From IMG/VR virus record IMGVR_UViG_3300050119_000104, positions 53,460 to 117,459 of that record: a stretch of 64,000 nt of DNA; one strand, 5' to 3'. The DNA is from a virus. The notes under the pieces were generated by a model, which was not told where the DNA came from, searched no databases, and saw only the letters and a list, made by a program, of their open reading frames with translations. How positions within the stretch are numbered: the first letter of the stretch is position 1; every line of letters starts with the position of its first letter. Positions 1-8,924 of this stretch are shown here, piece after piece. Made by a program: the position numbers and the translations under genes.

Positions 1-2113
1 AGGAGTCGGCACAACCGGACCTACAGGGCCGACTGGCGCAACAGGCGCAACAGGCGTCGGCGCGACAGGAGCAACTGGAGTCATCGGCTCAGTCTCATCG
101 ACACCTTACGGCATGGTGATGTCGAATAATCTTTCGCCAGCCGTCCTGAATGTCGCAGCGGGAGTCCGCATTGATAGTACGTTCACGACCTATATCACGC
201 TCGCCGCTTTCACCAAATCAGTTGCGGGATCATGGGCAGCTGGGTCCGGCGGTAATGGCATGGGCACCGGACTCACTGCAACAAACGCCACATGGTACCA
301 CGTCTTTGCGATCATCAATGGCGGTGTCGCTGACGTTTACTTCGATACATCAATCACCGCAGCAAACAAGCCCGCTGGCACCACTGCGTTTTGCCGTATC
401 GGTTCGATCTACTATCTGACGGGCCAGATAAGACCGTTCACGCAAGTCGGAGATCGATTTGAACTTGTGACACCTGTCACCTTTATCAGTGGCGCGGCCA
501 CGACCGCAACCCCCCAACTTCCTGTTTGTGGCGCACCAATCGGCTTGTCAGTTATAGCGACATTTGATGCATATTTGAACTACTCGTCGGCGGCATCTTA
601 CATGACTTTCTATTCCCCTCTTCAAACAGGTCAGGGAGCAGAAGGGACCCCGCTGGGGACGTATAGTCTAATAGCGTTTTCGGCGGCGGCTGCCGGAGCG
701 ATGGGACAATTTTCAGTCCTTACAAATACGTCAGGACAAATTGAATGGGTCGCAAATGGCGTAGGAGGATTGTTATACGCAGCACTTACTGGGTGGACTG
801 AGCCGACTATGAGCATCGCTGGCCCGACCGGCGCCACGGGGGCCACGGGTGCCATAGGCGCCACAGGCGGCACGGGTGGCACTGGCGGTACCGGAGCGAC
901 AGGAGTCGGCACGGCAGGCGCCACAGGCGTCATCGGCTCAGTCTCATCGACGCCTTACGGCATGGTGATGTCGAATGGTGCAACAGGCACAGCCCTCAAC
1001 GTCGCTGCCGGTGTTCGCATCGATAGCACTTTCACGACGTACATCACGCTCGCCGCTTTCACCAAATCAGTTGCGGGATCATGGGCAGCTGGGTCCGGCG
1101 GTAATGGCATGGGCACCGGACTCACTGCAACAAACGCCACATGGTACCACGTCTTTGCGATCATCAATGGCGGTGTCGCTGACGTTTACTTCGATACATC
1201 AATCACCGCAGCAAACAAGCCCGCTGGCACCACTGCGTTTTGCCGTATCGGTTCGATCTACTATCTGACGGGCCAGATAAGACCGTTCACGCAAGTCGGA
1301 GATCGATTTGAACTTGTGACACCTGTCACCTTTATCAGTGGCGCGGCCACGACCGCAACCCCCCAACTTCCTGTTTGTGGCGCACCAATCGGCTTGTCAG
1401 TTATAGCGACATTTGATGCATATTTGAACTACTCGTCGGCGGCATCTTACATGACTTTCTATTCCCCTCTTCAAACAGGTCAGGGAGCAGAAGGGACCCC
1501 GCTGGGGACGTATAGTCTAATAGCGTTTTCGGCGGCGGCTGCCGGAGCGATGGGACAATTTTCAGTCCTTACAAATACGTCAGGACAAATTGAATGGGTC
1601 GCAAATGGCGTAGGAGGATTGTTATACGCAGCACTTACTGGGTGGACTGAGCCGACTATGAGCATCGCTGGCCCGACCGGCGCCACGGGGGCCACGGGTG
1701 CCATAGGCGCCACAGGCGGCACGGGTGGCACTGGCGGTACCGGAGCGACCGGTTCGACTGGTACTGTAGGCGCGACTGGACCATCAACAGTGATCCCGCA
1801 AAATATCCAGAGCGGGGCATACGGGCTATTGATTGGCGATGCGGGCTACGAAATTTTCCATCCGACCGCTGACGCGACCGCGCGCATCTGGACTATTCCG
1901 GCTAACGGGTCCATAGCGTTTCCGATTGGGACCGTGATCACCTTCACTAACCAACACGGTGCGGGTGTCATCACAATCGCGATCACGACAGATACGATGT
2001 ACATGGCTGGGACGGGCTCGACTGGTAGTCGCACATTAGCGGCAAATGGCATTGCAACGGCGAAGAAAGTCACGGCGACAGAGTGGCTCATCTCCGGCGT
2101 AGGACTGACTTAA
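1..2113 (+). CDS. Collagen-like virion fibre/adhesin, 5' end outside window
   Basis: The reading frame is already open at base 2, so the true start lies left of the window; 703 codons are visible. Seen: two nearly identical globular modules of about 230 residues (each beginning near a GMVMSN motif) are separated by collagen-like Gly-x-Thr/Ala triplet stretches (GATGATG, GGTGGTGGTG) and end in a short beta-rich C-terminal domain. Collagen-like triplets joined to globular heads are typical of phage head or tail fibres. Because it sits upstream of the capsid gene, a head fibre is as likely as a tail fibre; this is inference. The duplicated modules share a 707-bp stretch that appears identical in DNA. 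The next gene follows after one base. Confidence 0.8.
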   Translation, partial: GVGTTGPTGPTGATGATGVGATGATGVIGSVSSTPYGMVMSNNLSPAVLNVAAGVRIDSTFTTYITLAAFTKSVAGSWAAGSGGNGMGTGLTATNATWYHVFAIINGGVADVYFDTSITAANKPAGTTAFCRIGSIYYLTGQIRPFTQVGDRFELVTPVTFISGAATTATPQLPVCGAPIGLSVIATFDAYLNYSSAASYMTFYSPLQTGQGAEGTPLGTYSLIAFSAAAAGAMGQFSVLTNTSGQIEWVANGVGGLLYAALTGWTEPTMSIAGPTGATGATGAIGATGGTGGTGGTGATGVGTAGATGVIGSVSSTPYGMVMSNGATGTALNVAAGVRIDSTFTTYITLAAFTKSVAGSWAAGSGGNGMGTGLTATNATWYHVFAIINGGVADVYFDTSITAANKPAGTTAFCRIGSIYYLTGQIRPFTQVGDRFELVTPVTFISGAATTATPQLPVCGAPIGLSVIATFDAYLNYSSAASYMTFYSPLQTGQGAEGTPLGTYSLIAFSAAAAGAMGQFSVLTNTSGQIEWVANGVGGLLYAALTGWTEPTMSIAGPTGATGATGAIGATGGTGGTGGTGATGSTGTVGATGPSTVIPQNIQSGAYGLLIGDAGYEIFHPTADATARIWTIPANGSIAFPIGTVITFTNQHGAGVITIAITTDTMYMAGTGSTGSRTLAANGIATAKKVTATEWLISGVGLT
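194..1749 (+). repeat. Tandem 849-bp module with 707-bp identical core
   Basis: Bases 194-900 and 1043-1749 appear identical at an offset of 849 bp (283 codons, in frame). Immediately upstream of each copy the encoded residues stay the same (NVAAGVRIDSTFTTYITL) while many synonymous bases differ. The module is therefore older than the identical stretch, which was probably homogenised by recombination. The Gly-triplet/GVIGSVSSTPYG motif visible at 60-112 suggests a further module upstream. Confidence 0.9.
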
Positions 2114-2114
2114 A

Positions 2115-3332
2115 ATGGTCGCGACTCTGCAACAGATATTTCTTGGAGAACAGCAAACTCCAACGGTGACCGGTATCAGTCCGGCCAGCGGCAGCGTGCT
2201 CGGCGGCACGGCCGTGACCATCACTGGGACCGGCTTCATGCAGGGCGTGACATCGGTCCTCATCGGCGGCACCGCCGCAACGAGCATCGTCGTTGTCAGC
2301 GACACCTCGATCACGTGCGTCACAGGGACTGGCGCTGCTGGCGCTGTTGATGTGCAAGTGACAACTGAGATCGGGAACACGACGAACACCCTTTACACCT
2401 ATTTCAACGTTGTTCCGACCGTCTCTGCGATCACCGCCAATAATGGCACGACCAACGGCGGCACCGGGGTCACGATCACAGGCACCAATTTCGTCATAGG
2501 CGGCACAACGGTTACAATTCGCGGCGTCGCATGTACCTCCGTTTCTGTTTCAAATTCTACCACGCTCACATGCACGACCCCCGCAGCAACGACTGGTGGT
2601 ACGGCGAGCGTCCTCGTGACGACCGCAGGCGGCACCAACGGGGCAAACATGCTGTGGACTTACAACATTGCGTCGCCGGGGACTTACTCGTACACGATAG
2701 GTAGTGGCAATTTCACTGTCCCGGCCTACAACACCCTCACGATCCAATTGTGGGGGGCGGGTGGTGCTGGTGGTTCAACAACAACATCGGGGGCGGCGAT
2801 AAACGGAAATGCTGGTGGATATAGCGAAGTCGCAGCTTTGGGTCTGGTCGCGTATGGCGGCGGCGGCGGCGGAGGAACAAACTCCACTACCTCTGGCACG
2901 GGCGGCGCGGGCGGCGCGCCATCAGGGGGCAATACCGCAAACGCCGCTGGAACTACCGGCGGTGCAGGCAGCTATAATGCGACCGGTGCAACACTCACGA
3001 CGGGCGCGGGTGGCGCGGCGGCAGGAGGCGGCGGTGGGGCAGCGGCCGGAGTCTCAGTTACCACGACCTCTACGACGCAACAATTTACCGGTAACGGGGG
3101 CAACGCTCCGGGTGGTGGCGCTTCCGCAGGTGGCTACTCAACCGAGGTTATATCCTCCCACTTTGAATATGCAGGAGCAGGTGGCGGTGGTGGCGCATTC
3201 GTCAAGAGCGTTTACACGGGCGGTACTTATGCGGGCGTTAGTTTAGCTTGGATAGTCGGTGCAGGCGGCACCAGCGGGGGCGCGGGCAGTCCCGCAGGCG
3301 CGGCCGGAGAAATTCAATTCATCATTGCCTAA
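2115..3332 (+). CDS. IPT/TIG-domain protein with glycine-rich C-terminus (virion fibre/adhesin)
   Basis: 405 residues. Seen: two tandem IPT/TIG immunoglobulin-like repeats at about residues 15-95 and 96-190 (motifs GTAVTITGTGF and GTGVTITGTNF). A third, Gly-rich half carries long G/A/S/T tracts and ends in the GxGGAGSPAGAAGEI-type tail common in phage glycine-rich fibre-tip or head-fibre proteins. It starts one base after the upstream stop, so it is probably co-translated with the collagen-like gene. Known: IPT/TIG repeats form extracellular beta-sandwiches used in adhesion. Role inferred: virion surface appendage that touches the host. The exact location on the particle is unknown. Confidence 0.75.
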   Translation: MVATLQQIFLGEQQTPTVTGISPASGSVLGGTAVTITGTGFMQGVTSVLIGGTAATSIVVVSDTSITCVTGTGAAGAVDVQVTTEIGNTTNTLYTYFNVVPTVSAITANNGTTNGGTGVTITGTNFVIGGTTVTIRGVACTSVSVSNSTTLTCTTPAATTGGTASVLVTTAGGTNGANMLWTYNIASPGTYSYTIGSGNFTVPAYNTLTIQLWGAGGAGGSTTTSGAAINGNAGGYSEVAALGLVAYGGGGGGGTNSTTSGTGGAGGAPSGGNTANAAGTTGGAGSYNATGATLTTGAGGAAAGGGGGAAAGVSVTTTSTTQQFTGNGGNAPGGGASAGGYSTEVISSHFEYAGAGGGGGAFVKSVYTGGTYAGVSLAWIVGAGGTSGGAGSPAGAAGEIQFIIA

Positions 3333-3379
3333 GCTCGCGTGATGTGCCACAAAGCAAAAGAAAAAAAAAAGAAATCCCC

Positions 3380-4501
3380 ATGCCTTTCCGCTTCCATGTT
3401 TTAGGGCTCGCACACACGATCTCGACGCCGGAGTATTCGACCTGCGCGTTCACGCAGAAAGTCGTGAAGCTGTGCAAGCTGCTCAAGGCGCAGGGTCACT
3501 ACGTCATCCACTACGGCCACGAGGATTCGAAGGTCGAATGCGATGAGCACGTGACCGTTGTCAAGCGCTACGACTACAACAAAGCCTACGGCACCCATGA
3601 TTGGCGAAAGCACGGATGGGTAGGCTATGATATTAACAAGGATTGGACCTACAAAGTTTTCAATACGCGAACGCCGCTTGAAGTCGAGACACGGAGACAG
3701 CCGAGTGATTTCCTGCTTTGCTCATTCGGCTTCGGTCATAAGCCGGTTGCCGATGCCTGTCCTGAGTTGATCGTTGTCGAGCCTGGCATCGGCTACTCGA
3801 CCGGTGGCTTCGCCAAATACCGCGTGTTTGAGAGCTACGCAATTATGCACGCATATCAGGGTCAGAAAGCAATCGAATTTTCGAGCAACGACTTCTGGTA
3901 CGATGCAGTGATCCCCAACTATTTTGACATAGCCGACTTCACATATTCATCCTCCAAGGATGACTATTTTCTGTTCCTTGGTCGCGTCAACGACGGCAAG
4001 GGCGTTCACATCGCCGAACAGATCGCGAAGATAACCGGCACTAAACTCATCGTCGCCGGGCCTGGTCAGCGTGAACACGCAGAGGGTGTCTCATACGTCG
4101 GCGTCGTGAACCCGCAAATTCGGGCGGAGTTACTCTCACGAGCAACAGCGATCCTCTGCCCCTCGACGTTCATCGAGCCGTTCTGCGGTGTTCAAATCGA
4201 AGCGATGCTCTCCGGCACGCCGGTCATTTCATCCGACCGTGGTGCTTTTTCGGAATACAACAAGCACGGCGAGACTGGCTTCCGATGCAAAACGTTCGAG
4301 CAGTTTACATGGGCCGCGCGCAACATCAATCGCATCGATCCGCTGGCATGCCGTGCATGGGGCGAGCGTTTCACTCTCGGGCGCATCGGTCTGATGTTCG
4401 ATGAATATTTCCAATCGGTGTTGGACATCTCGCAAGGGAAGGGCTGGTACCAGGAAAAGCCTGATCGGGACAATCTTGACATGACGACGTGGAGAGCGTA
4501 A
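3380..4501 (+). CDS. Glycosyltransferase, family 4-like (GT-B)
   Basis: 373 residues from ATG 3380. An upstream in-frame start at 3248 would overlap the previous gene for 85 bp and is not supported. Seen: N-terminal Rossmann half, then FLFLGRVNDGKGVHIAEQI, VVNPQIRAELLSRATAILCP, and the GT4-type EPFCGVQIEAMLSGTPVISS segment with the donor-binding E-x7-E. Known: GT4 retaining enzymes transfer nucleotide-activated sugars. Together with the sugar genes at 22.7-29.3 kb it suggests modification of virion proteins or host surface glycans. An A-rich tract (3357-3370) precedes the start; there is no clear Shine-Dalgarno. Confidence 0.85.
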   Translation: MPFRFHVLGLAHTISTPEYSTCAFTQKVVKLCKLLKAQGHYVIHYGHEDSKVECDEHVTVVKRYDYNKAYGTHDWRKHGWVGYDINKDWTYKVFNTRTPLEVETRRQPSDFLLCSFGFGHKPVADACPELIVVEPGIGYSTGGFAKYRVFESYAIMHAYQGQKAIEFSSNDFWYDAVIPNYFDIADFTYSSSKDDYFLFLGRVNDGKGVHIAEQIAKITGTKLIVAGPGQREHAEGVSYVGVVNPQIRAELLSRATAILCPSTFIEPFCGVQIEAMLSGTPVISSDRGAFSEYNKHGETGFRCKTFEQFTWAARNINRIDPLACRAWGERFTLGRIGLMFDEYFQSVLDISQGKGWYQEKPDRDNLDMTTWRA

Positions 4502-4532
4502 CCCAGCCCCCGAAATTCAAAAGGAGAACACC

Positions 4533-4802
4533 ATGTGGAAGATCGTCTTGATAATGGTGGCTATCGTCAGCCCGAATGGCCCTCCGAAGCACCTCGCAGA
4601 CGGGGTTGTCAGAAATGGTTTCGCTACTGAGGCCGTGTGCGAGAAAAATTTAGCAAAGAAAAGTTTCGCAAAAATGACACAAGATATGGTCGAGGGCATC
4701 TCTAAGAAACTCAACGGTACCAAGGTTATAATCACCGCTCGATGCGTTGATACGTCAAAGAAAGTCGAACCAAAAATTGAGCCGCAGGGCGAGTCCATTT
4801 AG
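4533..4802 (+). CDS. Small hypothetical protein with hydrophobic N-terminus
   Basis: 89 residues, with a strong ribosome binding site (AAAGGAG) 7 bases before ATG. Seen: a short hydrophobic N-terminus (MWKIVLIMVAIVSP) that could be a weak signal or anchor, then a basic, Lys-rich soluble part with two cysteines. No family recognised. It sits between a glycosyltransferase and the capsid gene. Confidence 0.6.
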   Translation: MWKIVLIMVAIVSPNGPPKHLADGVVRNGFATEAVCEKNLAKKSFAKMTQDMVEGISKKLNGTKVIITARCVDTSKKVEPKIEPQGESI

Positions 4803-4982
4803 TTCTTTTTTACCCGGTTGCTGACACGTACTTCTCGTGGTAAATATCTCCATCATCACGTGATCCTCTGCCTCGACGTGGCTCCATGGTGAGTGACTCG
4901 GCAGGGCTTTCACATTCTACCCGCGAACCTCCATGGGGAGGCGACGGTTTTTGTCGTCAACCCCTTTTGTGAGGTTATCCCA
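4803..4982 (+). promoter_or_regulatory. Leader upstream of the capsid gene
   Basis: 180 bp without a supported gene. It holds the motif TTTACCCGGTTGCTGAC (4809-4825), which recurs with one mismatch at 8865-8881, and a short palindrome CCTCCATGGGGAGG near 4929. A promoter or processing site for the highly expressed capsid gene is plausible, but no -35/-10 pair is convincing. Confidence 0.3.
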
Positions 4983-6131
4983 ATGACCAATGTTTCCACC
5001 ACGATTGCGGATGTGATCGTCCCCGAAGTTTTCACCCCGTACACGCAGCAGCTTACGATGGAAAAGACCGCAATTATCCAGAGCGGTATCGCTGCCCGTG
5101 ACGACTTCATCGACAATTTGCTTGCTGGCGGCGGCTTGACCTTCACGGTCCCGTCCTGGCAGGACATCGGCGATCCGGCCGAGAATGTGTCAAGCGACGA
5201 CGCCAACACGTTCTCGACTCCGAACGCCACGCAGACGAGCGCCGAAGTTGCGGTGCGACTCTCGCGCAACAGTTCTTGGAGCACGATGCGTCTCGCGACC
5301 GCCCTGGCCGGTGCCGACCCGATGCAAAGCATCGCGGCTCGCGTTTCCGACTATTGGGTCCGTCGATTGCAGCGGGCATTCGTTGCCGCTGCTGCAGGCG
5401 TCTTCGCCACCAATGAGTTGTCCGATCCGACCGATGGTCGCTCGCACAACATCGGCCTCAATGCCGCCTACGGCAATATGGCTGATCTGACTCAGGATAT
5501 CAGCACGGGCGGCTACGCTGCCGGTGTGTCCGACTTCTCCGCCTCCGCGTTCATCGACACCTGTTCGTTGCTCGGCGACGCCGCCGAGGACGTGACGGCA
5601 GTGTTCATGCACTCGGTGGTCTACGCCAAGGCGCAGAAGAACAACCTCATCGACTTCATTCCTGATGCGGAAGGTCACGTCAATATCCCGACCTTCCTCG
5701 GACGGCGCGTGGTCGTTGACGACGGCATGCCCAACCCGGCCGGTGACTCGACTGCCGGTGCCTCCACCTCAAGTGGCGTCTACCACACGTGGCTCGTTGG
5801 CCCCGCGTCGTTCCGCCTGGGTGTCGGCACGCCAATCGTCCCCACCGAAGTTTTCCGTTACCCGGCTCAGGGCAACGGCGCAGGCTCGGACGTTCTGTTC
5901 AATCGCGTCGAGTGGTGTCTCCATCCCGTTGGCCATGCCTACGTCGGCACCAACTCGAATGGCGGCCCGACCAACGCGAACCTCGCGGCGGCACCCTCGT
6001 TCGTCCGCGTGTTCCCGGAGCGCAAGCAGATCAAGCTCGCCCGCCTCATCACGGCGGAGTCAATCGCCAACCCTGGCGCATACCGCGCCGATCCGGCTGG
6101 CACTGAGAGCGGCGGTCTGTGGACTCGCTAA
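4983..6131 (+). CDS. Major capsid protein
   Basis: 382 residues from ATG 4983, preceded by GAGG. An upstream in-frame start at 4893 gives an unlikely 30-residue extension. Seen: VIVPEVFTPYTQQLTMEKTAIIQSG at the N-terminus resembles the phage gp13-like capsid family (PevF.PY...t.ek..l.qSG). It is followed by an alternating beta/alpha body rich in Asp/Ala/Gly and a conserved-looking GVYHTWLVGPASFRLG segment. Length is normal for a HK97-fold coat protein. A strong hairpin terminator follows directly, as expected for an abundant product. Family assignment is from recalled pattern. Confidence 0.8.
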   Translation: MTNVSTTIADVIVPEVFTPYTQQLTMEKTAIIQSGIAARDDFIDNLLAGGGLTFTVPSWQDIGDPAENVSSDDANTFSTPNATQTSAEVAVRLSRNSSWSTMRLATALAGADPMQSIAARVSDYWVRRLQRAFVAAAAGVFATNELSDPTDGRSHNIGLNAAYGNMADLTQDISTGGYAAGVSDFSASAFIDTCSLLGDAAEDVTAVFMHSVVYAKAQKNNLIDFIPDAEGHVNIPTFLGRRVVVDDGMPNPAGDSTAGASTSSGVYHTWLVGPASFRLGVGTPIVPTEVFRYPAQGNGAGSDVLFNRVEWCLHPVGHAYVGTNSNGGPTNANLAAAPSFVRVFPERKQIKLARLITAESIANPGAYRADPAGTESGGLWTR

Positions 6132-6150
6132 CCCGGTTTGAAAAGATAGT

Positions 6151-6188
6151 CGGATGCCAACTTAGACTTGGCATCCGAGCCTTTTCTT
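6151..6188 (+). terminator. Rho-independent terminator after capsid gene
   Basis: Perfect 10-bp stem CGGATGCCAA/TTGGCATCCG (6151-6160 and 6168-6177) with a 7-base loop, followed by a T-rich tract (CCTTTTCTT), 19 bases after the capsid stop. Confidence 0.85.
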
Positions 6189-6208
6189 AAACCAAAGGAA
6201 GCACCATC

Positions 6209-6457
6209 ATGGCCATCGATGAGCCCTTCAAACCCGATACCAAGGCGTCGCCCCGACTTTACCGTCGGCATCAGCGTTACGCCAACTATAGTCGCTTGCG
6301 CTACGGCGCGCAGGAGCGCGCATGGTTGACTCAGCAAGCCGAGCGCTTGGAGTCGGCGGGCGCGGATCAGACGATTTTCGATTATTTGTACACCAACACG
6401 GCGGGCGAGATTAAGTTAGCGACCAACGTGTCGCACCTGAACCCAGGTCGCGTTTAA
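6209..6457 (+). CDS. Small hypothetical virion-block protein
   Basis: 82 residues; start set by AAAGGAAG 9 bases upstream. Seen: hydrophilic, rich in Tyr/Arg/Gln (RLYRRHQRYANYSRLRYG). No family recognised. It is isolated between two terminators, so it forms its own small transcript or is read through at reduced level. Confidence 0.65.
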   Translation: MAIDEPFKPDTKASPRLYRRHQRYANYSRLRYGAQERAWLTQQAERLESAGADQTIFDYLYTNTAGEIKLATNVSHLNPGRV

Positions 6458-6506
6458 AGTTTCGGTGCGCGGTTTGAAGGGGGACTTCCGGCCGCCCACT
6501 GAGATC

Positions 6507-6538
6507 GGCCGGGGTCGCAAGACCCCGGCCACGATTTT
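6507..6538 (+). terminator. Terminator hairpin with GCAA tetraloop
   Basis: Perfect 10-bp GC-rich stem GGCCGGGGTC/GACCCCGGCC (6507-6516, 6521-6530) closed by a GNRA tetraloop GCAA, followed by ACGATTTTA. The U tract is short, so it could also stabilise an mRNA 3' end. Confidence 0.7.
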
Positions 6539-6594
6539 ACGAGCTTCGCCATTCATGAGAATGGTGCATGTCCCCAAGCTGAACGAGGATTATC

Positions 6595-7254
6595 ATGACT
6601 GACCAAGCCAAGTACCACGAGAAGATCAAGACTGCGCTCGCGCAACTGGACCACGACGATGCCGACTCATGGACCGAAGATGGTCTGCCTCGCACAGGCA
6701 TCGTCCAGAAACTCTTAAACGATCAGACAATCCGGCGACAAGATATCGGCGATGCGTGGCCCGGTTTCGTCCGCAAGGTCTCAGTGACCGCGCCTATTGA
6801 ACCAACTGCAACGGACCCAGGTCCGAAAGCGGATGGTGGCACAACGTTGGTCGATCCCATTGAACCAATCGCGCCAGTCGATACGCGGCCGACCGAAGCT
6901 GAGTATCGAGCGAAGCTCAATCAGGATGTGGTCGATGCCGAGATGGCATATATCGCCAACAAGAAAGAGCTTGCGGTCTGCCATGGCCGCGAGCAGCCGC
7001 TCCGGTTGGAGATCGAGCGCACGAAAAAGGTTCGTGCCGCCGCGTTCCCACCGATGACCGCCGCGCAGAATATCAAGGAATATCTTGCCGGTGAGCATCA
7101 AAAGCGAATTGAAACTTCACGACTCAATCAGGTCGATGCGGCGATGGGGAAAGGCAACACCCTGGGTTGGAAGCGTCCTGTCCGTCCCATGATCGGGGTT
7201 GATGGCAACGTGGTTATGCCCATCGCGCGGGATAAAATCCGCCGGACCGGGTAA
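6595..7254 (+). CDS. Phage head/connector-block hypothetical protein
   Basis: 219 residues, GAGG 9 bases before ATG. Seen: an N-terminal segment with DHDDADSWTEDGLPRTGIVQ then IRRQDIGDAWPGFVRK, a pattern that recurs in phage proteins encoded near capsid genes (LxxxDDxxWTxDGxPRxxxV...ITRxxIxxAxPGF). A Pro/Thr-rich linker and a charged helical C-terminal half follow. Function unknown; probably a structural or morphogenesis factor given its place between capsid and connector genes. Confidence 0.7.
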   Translation: MTDQAKYHEKIKTALAQLDHDDADSWTEDGLPRTGIVQKLLNDQTIRRQDIGDAWPGFVRKVSVTAPIEPTATDPGPKADGGTTLVDPIEPIAPVDTRPTEAEYRAKLNQDVVDAEMAYIANKKELAVCHGREQPLRLEIERTKKVRAAAFPPMTAAQNIKEYLAGEHQKRIETSRLNQVDAAMGKGNTLGWKRPVRPMIGVDGNVVMPIARDKIRRTG

Positions 7255-7282
7255 TCTCCGGCCGGAATAAAAGGTCGGAACG

Positions 7283-7579
7283 ATGAGCGCACTTCTCAAT
7301 CCTCCGTACCGGCCGACCGCTGAAATGCAGGCGGGGCTTTACTATGCCCGCCGTCGCAATCGGGCACGTCAAGCTCTCCAAAATTTGCCGTTATGGTCCG
7401 CCGATCTCTCGGTGGCTGATGGGGCGTATTATCAGTATGGCGGCAACGCCTATCAAGCGCTCGGGGCGGGGACAACCGGCTCGACTGCACCTATTGTTGA
7501 TCGCGGTCAGCAGTCAGATGGAGCGGTCAATTGGGTATATGTTGATCCGCAAGTGCTCATCGGGCGGGTGCTGCCATGA
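7283..7579 (+). CDS. Small virion protein with carbohydrate-binding-like motif
   Basis: 98 residues. Seen: basic N-terminal helix (YYARRRNRARQAL), then a small beta module with ADGAYYQYGGNAYQA and GSTAPIVDRG...DGAVNWVYV, the pattern of short sugar-binding/fibre repeats in phage proteins. It overlaps the next gene by 4 bp (ATGA), so translation is coupled. Exact role unknown. Confidence 0.65.
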   Translation: MSALLNPPYRPTAEMQAGLYYARRRNRARQALQNLPLWSADLSVADGAYYQYGGNAYQALGAGTTGSTAPIVDRGQQSDGAVNWVYVDPQVLIGRVLP

Positions 7580-8490
7580 GTATCATTTTCGCGCAGCAGG
7601 ACAGGACGGGCACCGTAGCTCAGATCACGGTCGCCGCCGCGCCCGCTAATCCAATTGCCGTCAATGACACCGGAACCATTGCAGGCGTGCAACCGTGGAA
7701 CGGCAACGAAGTGTCACTCGCGTTCACGGTCGGGCAAATCCTGAACACGGCGCAATTCGGTATCACGACCGCGCTTCCGAACGGCGCGGGTCCTGGCGAA
7801 GTGCTGCAAAGTGGATGGCCAGAAGCAGGCAGTGTAATCACGTGGATCACTGGCGCGAATGCCGAGACGACTTCCGCCGTGACGCAGATGGTTCCAGCCA
7901 ACGCCTACATCACGTCGAATTTCTTCAAGGAATATCACGCCTCACGCGGCAACGTGTACGGCACACCGACGACCGCGCAATTGCAGCAGGCAATAGTTCA
8001 AGGCACGGACTATCTCGATCAGTGGTATCGCTTCAAAGGCGTGAAGCTCCTGCAATTTCTTGGCGGCAACGATATCCTCGATCCGATGCTGCCATTTATT
8101 GATCCGTGGCTTAGCCCGTTCGGTTTCACTCAAACTGCATTCTATGTACCGAGCACTACGCAACAGGCAACGGAATGGCCTCGTCAGGGCGTGGTCGATT
8201 TCAATGGTGATAACGTATACGGAATTCCAAAAGCAATTTCATTCGGGTGCGCGGAGCTTGCGCTTCGCATGATCAATGGCATCATCCTCCAACCGGATTA
8301 CGATCCGACTGTCGTGTTAGCCGGAGCCATCATTGAGTCAGCTTCCCAGGAGGTCGGCCCAATCAAGGTGTCCGCGACTTATGATACCAAGCTCGGGATC
8401 GGATTTTTCGCGGACTTCCCGCACGTGAGTCGTTTATTGGCGAAGGCGGGACTCTTGATTGCTTCTGGCGGCCACCAGATTATTAGGTGA
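7576..8490 (+). CDS. Virion structural protein, hypothetical
   Basis: 304 residues, ATGA-coupled to the gene before. Seen: beta-rich N-terminal half (Ala/Val/Thr/Gly-rich), then an alpha/beta segment with QATEWPRQGVVDFNGDNVYGIP, a VLAGAIIESASQEVGPIKVS stretch resembling the head-tail connector family that pairs an Asn-Gly turn with a C-terminal helix, and a terminal LLAKAGLLIASGGHQIIR. Position after the capsid suggests a neck/connector component; unproven. Confidence 0.65.
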   Translation: MSIIFAQQDRTGTVAQITVAAAPANPIAVNDTGTIAGVQPWNGNEVSLAFTVGQILNTAQFGITTALPNGAGPGEVLQSGWPEAGSVITWITGANAETTSAVTQMVPANAYITSNFFKEYHASRGNVYGTPTTAQLQQAIVQGTDYLDQWYRFKGVKLLQFLGGNDILDPMLPFIDPWLSPFGFTQTAFYVPSTTQQATEWPRQGVVDFNGDNVYGIPKAISFGCAELALRMINGIILQPDYDPTVVLAGAIIESASQEVGPIKVSATYDTKLGIGFFADFPHVSRLLAKAGLLIASGGHQIIR

Positions 8491-8494
8491 TGGG

Positions 8495-8863
8495 ATGGCA
8501 GGAACCTTCAATTATCGAGCACTTGCGGCCGTCGCTGACAAGCTCATTCTGCAATTCGGCATGGCCGCATCGCTGCGCCCCGTCGGCGCAACGGATAGTT
8601 CGCAGGATCGTCCGTGCACAATTGTCATCACCGAGTATGATCCGCACGATGCTGCGACCCAACTCACGAACCCGACCGACCGCAAAATCCTCATTGCGCC
8701 GGGATTGGGCGCAGTTCCAGGCCAGCCGCCTGACAATGAAAAAGACCAGATAGTCGTTCTCATTGGCCCGGATGCAGGCCGGGTGCTCCCATTTACAAGT
8801 CCGGTCAAGCTTTACTCGCCCGCCGGGATTATAGTCCTTTATGAGTCAACGGTCCGTCGCTAA
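8495..8863 (+). CDS. Head-tail connector-type hypothetical protein
   Basis: 122 residues from ATG 8495, five bases after the upstream stop; an earlier in-frame start (8459) would overlap. Seen: N-terminal helix (YRALAAVADKLILQFG), then a beta-rich body with a KDQIVVLIGPDAGRVLPF strand pair. The size and helix-then-barrel layout match head-closure or stopper proteins of siphophages, but no sequence family is recognised. Confidence 0.6.
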   Translation: MAGTFNYRALAAVADKLILQFGMAASLRPVGATDSSQDRPCTIVITEYDPHDAATQLTNPTDRKILIAPGLGAVPGQPPDNEKDQIVVLIGPDAGRVLPFTSPVKLYSPAGIIVLYESTVRR

Positions 8864-8864
8864 A

Positions 8865-8908
8865 TTTACCCGGTTGCAGACGCCCCCGATCTATGGTTAA
8901 TGACAGCC
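8865..8908 (+). promoter_or_regulatory. Repeated intergenic motifs upstream of tail genes
   Basis: TTTACCCGGTTGCAGAC (8865-8881) matches 4809-4825 with one mismatch. ATGGTTAATGACAGCCTG (8893-8910) matches 20463-20480 with one mismatch. Both motifs occur only between structural genes. They could be promoters, RNA processing sites or remnants of mobile-element ends. Confidence 0.35.
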
Positions 8909-8924
8909 TGGAAGGCCCTGGAAT

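Noticed and set aside
631-1731. Minus-strand frames opposite the collagen-like gene (Pro/Val/Ala repeats)
   Set aside because: They are the antisense of Gly-x-Thr triplets and repeat exactly with the duplicated module.
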